A stretch of 64,000 bases of DNA. Origin: Lycium barbarum (Eukaryota; Streptophyta; Magnoliopsida; Solanales; Solanaceae). How positions within the stretch are numbered: position 1 is the stretch's first letter; each line of letters starts with the position of its first letter. The DNA is taken from the NCBI RefSeq assembly GCF_019175385.1, contig NC_083337.1, positions 162,453,713-162,517,712 on the forward strand. Direction: 5' to 3'. Of the stretch, positions 1-11,469 are shown one piece after another. The notes beneath the pieces were generated by a model, which saw nothing but the letters and a program-made list of their open reading frames with translations, ran no database searches and was not told the origin of the DNA. A program made the translations under genes and the position numbers.

Positions 1-1030
1 TACCATAAAACCAATTCCTAAGGTCTCTGTTTGTATACTAAGTTGACATCAATAAAACAAAAAGCCAATTGAGATCATTCTCAACCTGTATAATATTCTC
101 TTGTTACAAAGGGAATATTGCTGACTGGTTGAGCATAATCCATACTCATCCAGTGATTGTGTGAAAAACAGAAAGTTCCATCACTTGATTCTTTGTGGCC
201 TTAAACGGTACTACAATTATGACACCTAGCCACTTGCAGTGAATTCGATTAGACCTGCTGTTTTAGTTTTGTATCATGTGTATGTGTGAGTAAATACTCC
301 ATCCGTTCAGTGAAGACTTTTGAAATTTGTGGTTCAAAATAAGTTTTGAATATTTGTGTGATTGTAAATCATTTCATAAAATGAATTTATTTTCAAATTA
401 GGAAAGAAGTCATTTATTTTGACACAGACTAAAAAGGAAATAGGTTTACATAAATTGAAACAGAGAAAATATTAGGTAATTTCTTTTGTCTGTCAAAATC
501 TTGGTGGATAGAATTATTCGATATTTATGCTGGTATGAAATAAATTGAGATGCACACAAGCTAATCTAGACACCACCTATCATTAAAAAAAATTAAAATT
601 ATTCTGAATTCACTAACTTTAAAGTTTGAATTCTTCTTGGATTGTAATAGTTTCACTTTCGCTAATATCATCAAACTAGGAATGAGTTTTCACCACCCAA
701 TTATAATATTCTATTTTTAATAACCTCAAAATACGAACACAATTTGTGATACTAGATGTCTTAAAGTTGATTGATGTCAAAAAAATACCCATCTTGTCAT
801 CGCACTAAATATTGTGTCAATCCAAAAATAGCTGAATTTCGATGAATATGGTCTAACAAATTGAAAAATAAATCATAATTTTCATTAAATATTCAAACTC
901 AAAAGTAATAAACATCATAATTCGAAGTCTTTACTCATATTCAGAAAAACAAATGAAAAACTTGAGAAAAATAGGACTATTAATGTATTTAGACAAAGTT
1001 GTGGCATGTAGGGCAATTGAGAGAGAAAGT
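1..1030. repeat. Segmental duplication, copy 1
   Basis: This segment is repeated in the same order and orientation at about 6120-7280, 7893-7916 and 10184-10450. The two share long near-identical runs, for example the stretch around ATTGAGATCATTCTCAAC (about 68-85, again near 6746) and the stretch around CATGTAGGGCAATTGAGAG (about 1006, again near 10428). The duplicate extends left of the window, because similarity is already present at base 1. Copy 1 lacks the insertions at 6201-6716, 7281-7892 and 7917-10183, but carries its own insertion at 297-469. No gene is seen in it; the short ORFs here are AT-rich noise. Confidence 0.85.
297..469. mobile_element. Stowaway-like MITE with TA target site
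   Basis: A 173-bp element starts CTCCATCCGTTCAG and ends TTGAAACAGAGAAAA, with TA on both sides (295-296 and 470-471). The duplicated segment near 6970 has the unoccupied site, reading GAGTAAATATTAAGTAA. The same terminal signature (CTCCCTCYGT plus TTTATGTGA) recurs at 27551, 27717, 11470 and 22640. Short length, TA duplication and these termini fit the mariner-related Stowaway-type MITEs common in plants. Confidence 0.75.
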
Positions 1031-1047
1031 ATATTTCTACTTAGTAG

Positions 1048-1323
1048 GCATTTGGCCATAGAAATCAAAAACTTTTTCACCTTTTTCGAAATTTTGGAGT
1101 TGAAGTTAGAGTTGTGTTTGGTCATAATTTTTGCAAATAGTATTTTTTTGTTGAAATTTACTTTTTCAACAAGGTTTTGGTTGTGAAAAAAGTATTTACT
1201 TGTTTTTCAAATTTTAAATATAATTTTAAATTGTATTTGAAATTTGTATAGCCAAAAACTAATTTTTGAAAAAAATGAAGAAAAAAAAATTAAAAAAAGT
1301 GAATAATTCTTATGGCCACACCG
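1048..1323. mobile_element. Possible MITE with TTGGCCATA-type ends
   Basis: The left end reads GGCATTTGGCCATAGAAAT and the right end is an imperfect inverted copy ending TTCTTATGGCCACACC. The interior is T/A-rich. The duplicated copy near 10450 diverges just before this point, so the element may mark that junction. No clean target duplication was seen. Confidence 0.4.
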
Positions 1324-2544
1324 GTTAGTTTCCCATTCTACAGTAGATATTTCTACTATTTCTTTGCGCTGTCTCTTCGTGTATGATAGACGTTTCTTCA
1401 ACTTTCTTTTCAATTGAAAGTTCAGCTTAGTTTTTCATCGCAGTGCCACCTCTGAGAGTCAAAATATATCGATGACAATTATAAGATATTGATTCATTAT
1501 TACTATATATATATAAGAGAGAGAATCTCCATTTTTTTATAGTCCTCACATGAATTTTTATCCCTTTTTATCCTTACTTGAAATTTTTATTACTTTATAA
1601 ATTATCATATATTTTGGTAAATTTTAAGAACTTTAGGGTTTTTTTATGCCACTAAAAAAAGGTGATGTCATGAAAAATGTTATAGTGACCCCCACAAAGC
1701 ATACTCATACATATTTGAGTTTTTTATGTGAAAATATTATTAAACTTTATTCGATATATCATTGTTAAATAATTTTAAAATTTATCAAAAATGTAACTAA
1801 TAGCCCTTCTGTTTCAATCGAAAAATGAAATCCGAAGTATAGTAGTTAATTAATCAAATTTTACGTGCGCGCACTTTTAACATAAAATTATCTAATAAAT
1901 TACTATATATAAAAGATGAACTATATTATTTTTATACATATTCTAAAAATAATCAAAAAATATTTTATTTAAAGAAATATAATTTCGATACAGTAATAAT
2001 ACTAGACAATTGCAGAAAGTATTTTTTTTTACTTTTTTTAGTATTAAGATATTTTGTAAAAACCTGGATAATATATTTTATACAATTTAGGAGTAAAAAA
2101 AATTTATGTTAAAAGTAACTATTTTGTCCTAAATTATATAAAATATTAATAATCCAATATTTTGCAAAATATTTTTGGTAAAAAATAAGTTAGTCAATAT
2201 GAGTTCATTTCAAAGAACTCAAATGAACTTAATTTAACATATGAAAAGCTCAATGTGGATCATCGAGGACTTAATCTCAAAAAATTAAATTAGAAGAGCT
2301 TTCAATTATTAATTTTTTCCTAAAAAAAATCTACTATATAAACTAAGAAAAATGCTTTCCGTTAACATGCGGTTTATAATTTTAATATTTTAGAAGTCTT
2401 TTGAAAACGTAAAAGTGATGTTACAAGAATAAAGAATCAAGACCAAAATTTAAAAAAAAAATATCTACAAATTGAATTTTTAATGTCGATTTGGACCCGG
2501 GCTTAGCACGGGTCAAGTGGGACCAGTAGATGAATATTCTATTA
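1324..2544. other. AT-rich intergenic DNA, no gene seen
   Basis: I see no coding exon here. About 1440-1490 (TTCATCGCAGTGCCACCTC and following) resembles about 4070-4125. Everything from 1490 to 2540 is missing between the corresponding parts of the second copy, so it is either an insertion or a segment lost from the other copy. Homopolymer A and T tracts dominate. Confidence 0.5.
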
Positions 2545-3725
2545 ATCAATTGGCAGACACGGAGTTGAGAGGATTCCAAATTTCTTTTTGTCAAATAATT
2601 GGGAGGTTCTAGAAAGTAAAAAATTTCAACCATACATTGTTCATTTCAATAAGGCAGAAGTCACAGAGCCCTTTAAACTTTGCCAGATTTTTTTTAAGGT
2701 TCTTAAAATGAGGTTATACCTATTGGATATCTAAATCAATCCAAATTTAATCGCATTAGGTACTTTTTGCCTATATAGCGGAGCAATTGAGTTCATTTTT
2801 TGTTGTGAGCATGGATAACCTTTTTTTTCCTTAATTTTTTTGATTAAAATTTTATCTCTTTTAAATAAAATTTAATAGATAAATAAATAAAAACAAACTC
2901 ACTTGCCCCCCTGCCCGCCCCTTGACCCCATCCCACCCCACCCCACCCCACCCCTTTCGTCTGTCCCCTGTACGTTGTCTTCTCTTCTCTTCTTCTCCTT
3001 CTTCCTCTTTTTTTTTTTTTTTTTTTTCTTCTCCTCTCTTCTTCCTTTCTTTTTTCTCCTCTTCTTCTTCATTATAACACCTTCATTTCTTTTAATTATT
3101 TATATAAAATTAATTTATGAATTGGATGTTATTTCTTATCACCATTATTTTTATCATTTTTAGATCTGAAAAGTAGCATTACCATCTTGTTCACCGAAAA
3201 AAATGGGAATTCACCATTACTATGACTCTTTTTTTTATCTCACTTTTCATTAAAGATTGATGGGTCTTGTAAAGACATTGATAGACCTAAATAAGAGAAG
3301 AAAAGGGGAATAAATTATTGGTGGGGTGGGGAGACGGCGGTTGGGGTGGTGGTGCGGCGGCCAGTGGTGGGGGAGCGGTGGCCAAACCGAACCGAACTTT
3401 AAAAAATCGAAACCGAAAGTCGGTGTTCGGTGTCCACCTTCAAAAAACCGAACTTGAAATAGCCAAATCGAAATTTGATAAAACCGAACCGAAAAACCGA
3501 GCGCCCACCCCTACTCTAAATAATTGATCTTACGGCAGTACTCTTTAGAAATATCCCAACCAAAGGAATAATGTGGAATAAAAAGAAAACAGACAGATTT
3601 AAGAACTGGTCCAAATTGGGCTAAGTCTGATAGGCTGCCATCACACAATTGTATGATATTGATCTAGCACCTGACCTATCACCTACAACAACATAAAAAT
3701 TACTTAAGGAATATTCTCAACGGCA
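2545..3725. repeat. Local tandem duplication, copy 1
   Basis: Two blocks of this segment match downstream DNA. Block 2545-2655 (around GAGTTGAGAGGATTCCAA) matches 4148-4290. Block 3518-3725 (around GATCTTACGGCAGT and CACCTGACCTATCACCTAC) matches 4346-4410 plus 4820-4965. The offset changes from about 1600 to about 830 across 2655-3518, showing extra DNA in this copy. A second change marks extra DNA at about 4420-4815 in the other copy. Confidence 0.75.
2656..3517. mobile_element. Insertion with C/T-rich left part and G-rich, ACCGAA-rich right part
   Basis: This DNA is absent from the tandem copy at 4290-4346. It holds a C-rich run (2903-2955, repeated CCCCA), a T-rich pyrimidine tract (2965-3065), then a G-rich run (3318-3385) and a cluster of ACCGAA units ending GCGCCCACCCCTAC near 3513. 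The C-rich left and G-rich right sides could pair. The ACCGAAC...CCCACCCCTA ending is a familiar plant repeat terminus, but I cannot name the family or define both ends. Confidence 0.5.
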
Positions 3726-4147
3726 GAAAAGAGAAGAAAATGATTAATAAAGCAAGAAGTTAAAATTTAAATAATAGCTAGCAATAGCATTAGCAAATTT
3801 AGTTGAGCTGCTCTCTCTGTTTGCTTTAGTCCAGGAAAGATGACCTGGACTGATGAATTTACAAATTGTGGCTGCCCCCCGCCACCTCAGAACTGCTATT
3901 ATAAACTACTTTGAAAATTAAATGAGACAGAGATCTCAACATACTTTTAGATTAAATTAAATAGGACAAGCTAGAATCACTATAAACTCCTTTAAAAAAA
4001 TCTTTGTATAATTGATCGTGCGACGCATATCAACAGTTTGATTATGACATAAATTGAAAATTGTCACAGTTTTCATCGCAGTTTCACCTCTAACAATAAC
4101 AATACATTGATGACAACAACAATATGGCACATATATGAATTGGTTTA

Positions 4148-4970
4148 AAAATCAATTGGCAGAAAAGTCTTAAAGATGAGACAAGTAATCATGCACAGAG
4201 TTGAGAGGATTCCAAGTTTTTCTTTGTCAAATAATTGGAAGGTTCTCGAAGGTAGAATTTTCAACGATGCATTGTACATTCTAATAAAAAATGCTCAAGG
4301 GCTGCCTGTACTTAGAATAGTCAATATATGATGCATGTTTTAATCATTTGGGATCTTACGGCAGTCTTTAGAAATATCCCAGGCCAAATCCAAACAAGAT
4401 GTGGAATAAAGTTGGGTTAAAACAACTCTAAGATATTGCTAATATGGTATACATATATTGTCCGTTTTAAGTCAAAACCTACACAGTTTTTCTCAAAAGT
4501 TTTACACCTTTACGAATGTGCAATACTTTATAAGTATTTTTTTTTTTTCACTCTCTTTTCTGCATTTCATGTGGAATTTTGTTCAAACACACCTATTAGA
4601 ATAAAGAACATCGCAGTAGGGGCGGATGCAATGTGTTTCACAGAGCTAATCCGAACCAATAGCTTTGACCCGAATCCTTACGTGTATAAAAAGAATTCAA
4701 TAAATAATAAATTCTTGACCAATAATCAAATAAGTAATTGTAGAATTACTATCCGAAACATAAAAAATCGTGGATTTGAGGAGAATCTCGCAAACAAGAA
4801 TATACAGGCAGGGTCAAGAAGTACAGGTCCAAAGTAGGCCAAGTTCTAACTACTGAAAAGTTGCCACCAACAGTTGTATGAGATATTTTGATCAAGTACC
4901 TGACCTATCACCTACAACAACAAAAAATGAAAGACTACTTTAGGAATATTCTGAACTGTAGAGAAAAAAA
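4148..4970. repeat. Local tandem duplication, copy 2
   Basis: This is the second copy of the segment at 2545-3725. It is split by about 400 bp (4420-4815) with no counterpart in copy 1. That insert contains GGGGCGGATGCAATG at about 4619, a string common near ends of plant retroelement or transposon fragments. It carries a 133-codon ORF (4436-4837) that I do not recognise and treat as chance. Confidence 0.65.
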
Positions 4971-6118
4971 AAAGGTATACACGTTGCAAAAGGGATGGTT
5001 TGATTGGTCGTATTAGTTTAATTAATCTCGATATGTATAGAATAATACAATATGTGATCAGCTCACATAGAGAAAAATCATTTGCCGTATAACTAAAGTA
5101 AATTTTGGTTAGTCGCTTAAGAAAAATAATATAATCTACGCGTCACTGATGCATCTTTTGGTTTTAAATGATATCCATGATATGTACACGAGATTTTATG
5201 TACTCTTGCGCGATAGAATGTGAAAATAAGAATGCTTAAAAATATGAGAATCCAATTATTCCAAAAAAAACACCCTTATAGTTAATAATTTCTGCGTAAT
5301 AATTTTTCATTATTAATCATCACATAGTAGTTCACTCATAATTAATCATTGCATAATAATATTTTATTATTATTCATTGGTCAAACAATCTCTAACCACA
5401 TGTATTATTGCGATTCATGTAGTTTCATTAAATTCTTTGTGTGTTTACTGTCTTCAATTTGGTAATCATTAGTCATAATATGTTTTCGTATGTTCTTTCC
5501 TTTTCTCTTTTTGCTACATTTCTCACTCATGCTTGAAAAAAGTAATTTTTTTTTGTTTTTGCTATTCACCATTTTATGTACCTGGAGAAGGATTAGTGTC
5601 CTTTTAATTATGAAAAATTCACCAACTGTCCCTTTTTGGGACAAATAGTTATTAAATGACAATCTTTTGTTTCTTTGCAATAGATCTTTTAGACCAAAAC
5701 CCCACAATCCACCTTAGGTGAACTTTTGCTTTAAAAAAAAATGACCGTGGTTTAAAATATTTTTTTAGCAAATTGAAAACCACAGTTTAAAATTTGGTAA
5801 ATTATTGCACATATGTTACGACGGCGTAATATTTAGTCTGTAATGTTGATCAGCAATACATGAACAAACATTATACTTGAGTCTAACATTGTCCAGAAGT
5901 GTAATTTTTCAAGTGGTACATATGCATAACTTTTAAACATAGAAATAAAATCTAAAATAGACTAAAAAGAAACATCTGCATAAATCAGCCTTTTATTCTG
6001 TACAGGTTTTGATAGTTAATTTCAGTCAAATGGGGCGACAATGGTTCTTTCATTGCAAGTTTTAAATCTCCATTTGTAGTTTTGTATTTTGTACAATAGG
6101 ATAAGAATTTGGGGAATT
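4971..6118. other. Intergenic DNA, no gene seen
   Basis: AT-rich. The short motif TAATAATTTTTCATTATTAATCA recurs in variants around 5285-5380 as a small repeat cluster. A 100-codon minus-strand ORF at 5405-5707 has no recognisable motif. Confidence 0.4.
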
Positions 6119-6200
6119 CGTTTTCTTTAAAGAATAGTCAATTTTGGGGAATAGTAATTATCCATAAAACCAATTCTTAAGGTCTCTGTTTGTATACTAA

Positions 6201-6482
6201 GGGGTCGTTTGGTTTAAGGTATAAGCTGGGTTATCCCAGCACTAATTTTTATATCATGTTTGGTATAAGGTATAAATTAGTGCTGGGATAAATTTATACC
6301 TTGTACCAAACATGATATAAAAATTAGTGTTGGGATAACTCAGTTTATACATTCTTAATTCACTTATACTGGGATTATTTTATACCATCTTTTAGATGGT
6401 ATAAAATAATCCCAATAAATGGGATAAATTAGTCCCGAGATTATAATCCCGGAACTAATGAGTCCTTAAACCAAACGACCCC
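6201..6482. mobile_element. Tourist-like MITE A (TAA target)
   Basis: A 282-bp element with inverted ends GGGGTCGTTTGGTTTAAGG and its complement ending ACCAAACGACCCC. It is flanked by TAA (6198-6200 and 6483-6485). The interior holds several internal inverted copies of GGTATAAATTAGTGCTGGGATA-like units, so the strand can fold extensively. The empty site is preserved at about 46-50 in copy 1 (ATACTAAGTTGAC). A 3-bp TAA target and these termini fit the PIF/Harbinger-related Tourist class. Confidence 0.8.
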
Positions 6483-6485
6483 TAA

Positions 6486-6716
6486 GGGTCATTTAGTAGA
6501 TAGTCGAAATTATCCCGGGATTATAATCCCGGGACTAATTTATTCCAGTATAAGTGGGATAAAAAGGTATAAGCTGGGATATCCCAGCACTAATTTTTAT
6601 ATCATGTTTGGTAGAAGGTATAAATTAATTCTGAGATAAATTTATACCTTTTACCAAATATGATATAAAAATTAGTGTTGGGATATCTCAACTTATATCT
6701 TCTACCAAACGACCCC
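6486..6716. mobile_element. Tourist-like MITE B, sharing a TAA with element A
   Basis: A 231-bp relative of element A. It starts GGGTCATTTAGTAG and ends ACCAAACGACCCC, flanked by TAA at 6483-6485 and 6717-6719. The interior has the same GGTATAAGCTGGGATA-like and ATTAGTGTTGGGATA-like units. The left terminus has diverged more than the right. The two elements sit head to tail with only a TAA between them. Confidence 0.75.
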
Positions 6717-7280
6717 TAAGTTGACATCAATAAAACAAAAAACAATTGAGATCATTCTCAACTTGTATAGTATTCCCTTGTTACAAAGGGGATATTGCTG
6801 ACTGGTTGAGCATAATCCAAACTCATCCAGTGATTACGTGAAAAAACAGAAAAGTTCCATCACTTGATTCTTTGTGGCCTTAAACGGTACTACAATTATG
6901 ACACCTAGCCACTCGCAGTGTATTCGATTAGACCTGATGTTTTAGTTTCGCATCATGTATATATGTGAGTAAATATTAAGTAATTTCTTTTATCTTTTAA
7001 AATCTCAATGAATAGAGTTATTCAATATCTATACTGATATGAAATACATTAAGATGCACCCAAGCTAAATCATACACCATGATCATAAGAAAAAAAGAAT
7101 GAAATTATTCCAAATTCTTGAAATTATCTTGAATTCGCTACCTTTAAATTTTGAATTCTCCTTGGATTGTAATAGTTTCACTTTTACTAATATCATCAAA
7201 TTAGGAATGAATTTTCACCACCCCAATTATAATATTCTATTTTTAATAACCTCAAAATACGAACACAACTTCTGATACTT

Positions 7281-7892
7281 GGGAGCCGTTTGGACATGAT
7301 TTGAATGAAATCACGAGATGAAATCATGTTTGGACATGCAATTTGGATTTTTGAAGTTGTATTTTTTCTTATAGACATAAAACCCCCACAAGTTGTGAAA
7401 ACCATCAAAAGTTTTCCAATTCTTATACAATCTTACAAAATGAGCAAGTCATAGTTCATAACAAATTAATACCCTACTAGAAGACCTTTCTAAAAAATAC
7501 AACGCTAATTGATGAAACTTTAGTTTAATAAAATGGAAATTGGAACTTGAGTTATAGTGTAACTAATCTTTTATATAATCCTCCCACATGATTGGTAAGA
7601 GTAAATTTGTTATAAATATACTACCAACTTGTAGATATTTTAATATTTGATATAAATGGTTGGTAAACATGATCGGTAAATATATCTACTAACTTATGGA
7701 TCTACTTTTACAAAATATAAACTTATGGGTCAACTTTTATATTTATATTTTTTAAAGTCATGATTTCAAATCCCAAAACATGCTTTTTTGGATGATTTGG
7801 GATTTCATCTCATGAGATGAAATCAGAAATGAAATCGCATGTCCAAACGCTGATTTCATCTTATGAGATAAAATTGCATGTCCAAACGCCTA
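7281..7892. mobile_element. About 610-bp inverted-repeat MITE, copy 1
   Basis: The left end GGGAGCCGTTTGGACATG mirrors the right end CATGTCCAAACGCCTAC. Subterminal DNA on both sides repeats ATGAGATGAAATCA-type units. The central 400 bp closely matches 30880-31270, including CAATTCTTATACAATCTTAC and ATAAATGGTTGGTAAACATG. Copy 1 of the segmental duplication has the empty site at about 753. The target duplication is unclear (perhaps 3 bp). No transposase is present. Class unknown. Confidence 0.8.
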
Positions 7893-7916
7893 CTAATGTC
7901 TTGAAGTTGATTGATG

Positions 7917-10183
7917 GAGTCCAGAACCAAAATGTTAAAAAAAAAATCACTTTGAACCAAAATAGTCCGACAAAAAAAATGTTACAAAACTACTTTTAGC
8001 ACAGTAATTTACTGCGTTATAGAAGCAGTTAAAAAAAAAAATCTATAACGCATTAAAATACTGCGTTATAGAAACAACACCAAAATAAAAAATTGGCCAA
8101 CTTTATTTTTTGCAACACTTAGTGTTTTTTTTCAAACTTTGACCAACGATTAGTCTTGTGCCAAGACTCCGCAACGTCAATATTTTATGTAGAACCTAAT
8201 ATTTTTTTCTGCGTACAATAATGTAGGATCAATACATCAAGGATACGTAAACGTTCGGATCGTCATTTTAGGGGTTGAAAAGGTGCCCGAAGTAAGTTTT
8301 GTTTGTAAGCTTTAGATTTAAGTGTTCTATATATATAGACGTCCATTTTTGTTTGAAAATTTGTTGTCATTAGCTTAAAGTTTTTTATTTTTAGGGTTTA
8401 GATTCAAGTGTGTTATTTTTTAAAGTGTAACTTTATTTAGAATATATGCGGTTTTTTGCGCTCGGAAGTCCGATTTATGTGATATTTTTTTTTGCAACAT
8501 ATTCGAAAGAAAGTTGCGCATTAAAAAATAACACACTTAAGGAGCTTAGTGTTTTTTTCCTTAAAAAGATCGCAACATCTTGTTTTAATATATCTTTTCT
8601 TTGCAGCGCTTAGTGTTTTTTTTCATACTTTGACCAACGATTAAATCGTGTGTCAAGACTCCGAAACGTCAATATTTTATATAGAACCTGATATTTTTTT
8701 CTGCATACTATAATGTAGGATCAATACATCAAGGATACATAAACGTTCGGATCGTCGTTTTAGGGGTTGAAAAGGTACCCGAAGTAAGTTTTGTTTAAGG
8801 TTTAAGTGTTTTATTTTTTAAGGTTTTGATTTAAGCGTGTTATTTTTTATCAAGACATAACTTTATTTTGAATATAAATATAATTCTAAAAAATATAGGG
8901 AGAAAAACTAGTTGTAAAGTGGTCAAACTTTATATGGTCATAACTTTGCGCTCGGATGTCCGTTTTACGCATTTTTTTTTTTGAACTTGTGTATTTTTTC
9001 GAGATCTATGCGGCCAAACCGCCGCAAGGCAGTTTGGCGGTTTGGCCGAGCCGATTTTTAAAAAAAACACCTTTTATCGCATTCAATTTCAATTTTTCCC
9101 CAAATTGACCTGAAATTTTCAGTTTTATTTACTTATAAGATGATGATACGCAATAGATTTCAACGTAAAAATGTCGGGGTAATGTAGCTGTGAATGTCAA
9201 TTTCACTTCTGCAGTTTCAATTTTTGAAAATAAAGCTGACTAATTTTCTCGACATATAAAGTTGACTAAAATAACGTTACAGTCAAACACTAAGTTTTTT
9301 CAAACACAACTTACTTCGGGTACCTTTTCAACCCCTAAAATGATGATCCGAACGTATACGTATCCTTGATGTATTGAGCCTACATTATTGTACGCAGAAA
9401 AAATATATCATGTTCTATATAAAATATTGACATTTCGGAGTCTTGACACACGACCAATCGTTGGTCAAAGTATGAAAAAACACACTAAGTGTTGCAAAAA
9501 AAAAAATTTGCCAATTTTTTTCTTTTAGTGCTCGCTATTTTACTGCGTTATACCAACAAAAAAATATATTCTTTAGCGCAGTAAAATACTACGCTAAAGT
9601 AGTTAAAAATCTTTTGGCAACGACTTTATTTTCAATAAATCTAAACCCTAAAAATAAAAAACCTTAAGCTAATGACAACAAGTCTTCAAACAAAAATTGA
9701 CGTCTATGTATATAGAACACTTAAACCTAAAGTTTACAAATAAAACTTATTTCGGGCACCTTTTCAACCCTTAAAATGACGATCCGAACGTTTACGTATC
9801 CTTGATGTATTGAGCCTACATTATTGTACGCAGAAAAAAATATCAGGTTCTATATAAAATATTGACGTTTCGGAGTCTTGACACAAGACTAATCATTGGT
9901 CATAGTATGGAAAAAAACACTAAGTGTTGCAAAAAATAAAGTTGGCCAATTTTTTTTTTTGGTACTGTTTCTATAACGCAGTATTTTATTGTGTTATAGA
10001 ATTTTTTTTTAACTGCTTCTACAACGCAGTAAAATACTGCGCTAAAGTAGTTAACGGCTCCGTCTCCATGCACTGCTTTAGCGCAGTAAATTGCTGCGCT
10101 AAAGTTAGTTTTGTAATATTATTTTTTTGTTGGAGTATTTTAGTTCAAAGTAATTTTTTGGGGGGCATTTTGATTCCGGACTC
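7917..10183. mobile_element. Mutator-like element with very long inverted arms (non-autonomous)
   Basis: A 2267-bp element beginning GAGTCCAGAACCAAAATG and ending with the complement of GAGTCCGGAATCAAAATG. It is flanked by a perfect 10-bp direct repeat TTGATTGATG (7907-7916, 10184-10193). The single unoccupied copy is at 767-776. A 9-10-bp target duplication and long inverted arms fit Mutator-like elements. Each arm holds two direct copies of a roughly 190-bp module (about 8100-8300 and 8590-8790; inverted at about 9300-9500 and 9740-9930). The arms also carry ACTGCGTTATAG or GCGCAGTAAA motifs near the tips. The centre is a 13-bp GC-rich hairpin. There is no transposase; the 87-codon ORF at 9924 is not credible. 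Confidence 0.85.
9011..9048. repeat. GC-rich hairpin at centre of the long-arm element
   Basis: CGGCCAAACCGCC (9011-9023) pairs perfectly with GGCGGTTTGGCCG (9036-9048) around a 12-base loop. It is strikingly GC-rich within an AT-rich element and lies close to the arm midpoint. Confidence 0.8.
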
Positions 10184-10465
10184 TTGATTGATGTAAAAAA
10201 AAATACACATCTTGTCATCGCACTAAATATTGTGTCAATCCAAAAATGGCTGAATTTCGATGAATATGGTCTAACAAACAGAAAAAGAAATCATAATTTT
10301 CATTAAATGAATACACCAAACTCAAAAGAAATAAACATCATAATTCGAAGTCTTTACTCGTATTCAGAAAAACAAATGATAAACTTGAGGAAAATAGGAG
10401 TATTGCTGTATTTAGACAAAGTTGTGGCATGTAGGGCAATTGAGAGAGAAAGAAGTTGGATTCAC
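10184..10465. repeat. Segmental duplication, copy 2, last part
   Basis: This matches about 767-1030 of copy 1 (for example the stretch around CATCTTGTCATCGCACTAAA). Similarity stops after GCAATTGAGAGAGAAAG. Nothing coding is evident. Confidence 0.8.
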
Positions 10466-11460
10466 ATTACCACAAATGTGTACATCATGTGGACCAAAAT
10501 TATCAAATAGTTGCAAACAGCAGAACCACAGGAGCAATTTGTTCCCAATACAAATCACATGTCTTCTCCACAAATCAAGTTCAAAAGAAAGCCTTTTTCA
10601 AGAAATTAATACCATTCTCATATGTGACTTGACATAAATGGCTTATTTCATACGGCGCATTTTCATATTTTATTTTATTTTCTAACCCAAAATACACAAC
10701 ATTTATATTGTGCCTTGAACTTTAGTTAAGATGTTAATCCAATATTATTTCTGTTGAGTTATCTTCTTAATATTTCCTTCAACTCTTTCATTTTTAGTAA
10801 TCAAATTGAAGGATCTTTATTGTTGTTGTTAGTAATATTTGCTATGTCTTAATTTATTCCAACAATTTAAAGTGTTTTAAAGCCTTCATTTACACTTCAC
10901 TCTTCTTCATATTTTGACAAATTTTAATTTTGGTCCTTATGTCCTTGAAATTTATGATTAAGGACATCTCAAACTTCAATAAATTTATATATGTCTTTTT
11001 AACTGTAAATTTTAACAATTTATCATATTATTAAGTGTTAATTATTTAATTATTATTTATTATATTAAATTTGCATTATTAATCCATATTTGAGGTAATA
11101 TAATTCTAAAAATAATTTAAATATAACGTCTTTCCTATATAAAGGGACCAAAAAAATATTTTAATTAATTAAATGTTAAAGATGCGTGACCAAAAATTAC
11201 AAGGATTAAAACAAAAAATTACCAACACTTGAAGAACCAAAAGTGCAATTCACCTTTATAACATCGTATAACTAATGATTATTACAAACGAAATAAAAAA
11301 AAAAAAACTTTTTGCAGTAACATTAGACTACCTTCTGTGCTTTATCCCTAAAATAAGATAAATTTCATATCATTTTCAGCATGTCATTTTTAATTTAATG
11401 TAAAACAAATTCGTACTATTAATGTTATTTTTTCGTCTTCTGTCTTATTTCCCAAAATTG
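10466..11460. other. AT-rich intergenic DNA, no gene seen
   Basis: I see no coding exon, RNA gene or clean transposon end in this stretch. Confidence 0.4.
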
Positions 11461-11469
11461 GTGTATAAT

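Larger units (their letters stand above)
6119..7280. repeat. Segmental duplication, copy 2, first part
   Basis: This segment matches positions 1 to about 745 of the window. It is interrupted by the Tourist-like elements at 6201-6716 and lacks the Stowaway-like element found at 297-469. Beyond 7280 the match is broken by two insertions and resumes at 7893-7916 and 10184-10450. Confidence 0.85.

Noticed and set aside
2903..3163. 86-codon ORF with poly-Pro and poly-Phe runs
   Set aside because: It only translates the C-rich and T-rich low-complexity tracts of an insertion.
4436..4837. 133-codon plus ORF
   Set aside because: No domain, AT-rich codon use, and it crosses the boundary of an insertion revealed by the tandem duplicate.
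9924..10187. 87-codon Cys/Phe-rich ORF
   Set aside because: It lies in the arm of the long-inverted-repeat element and arises from repeated GCAGTAAA-type motifs.
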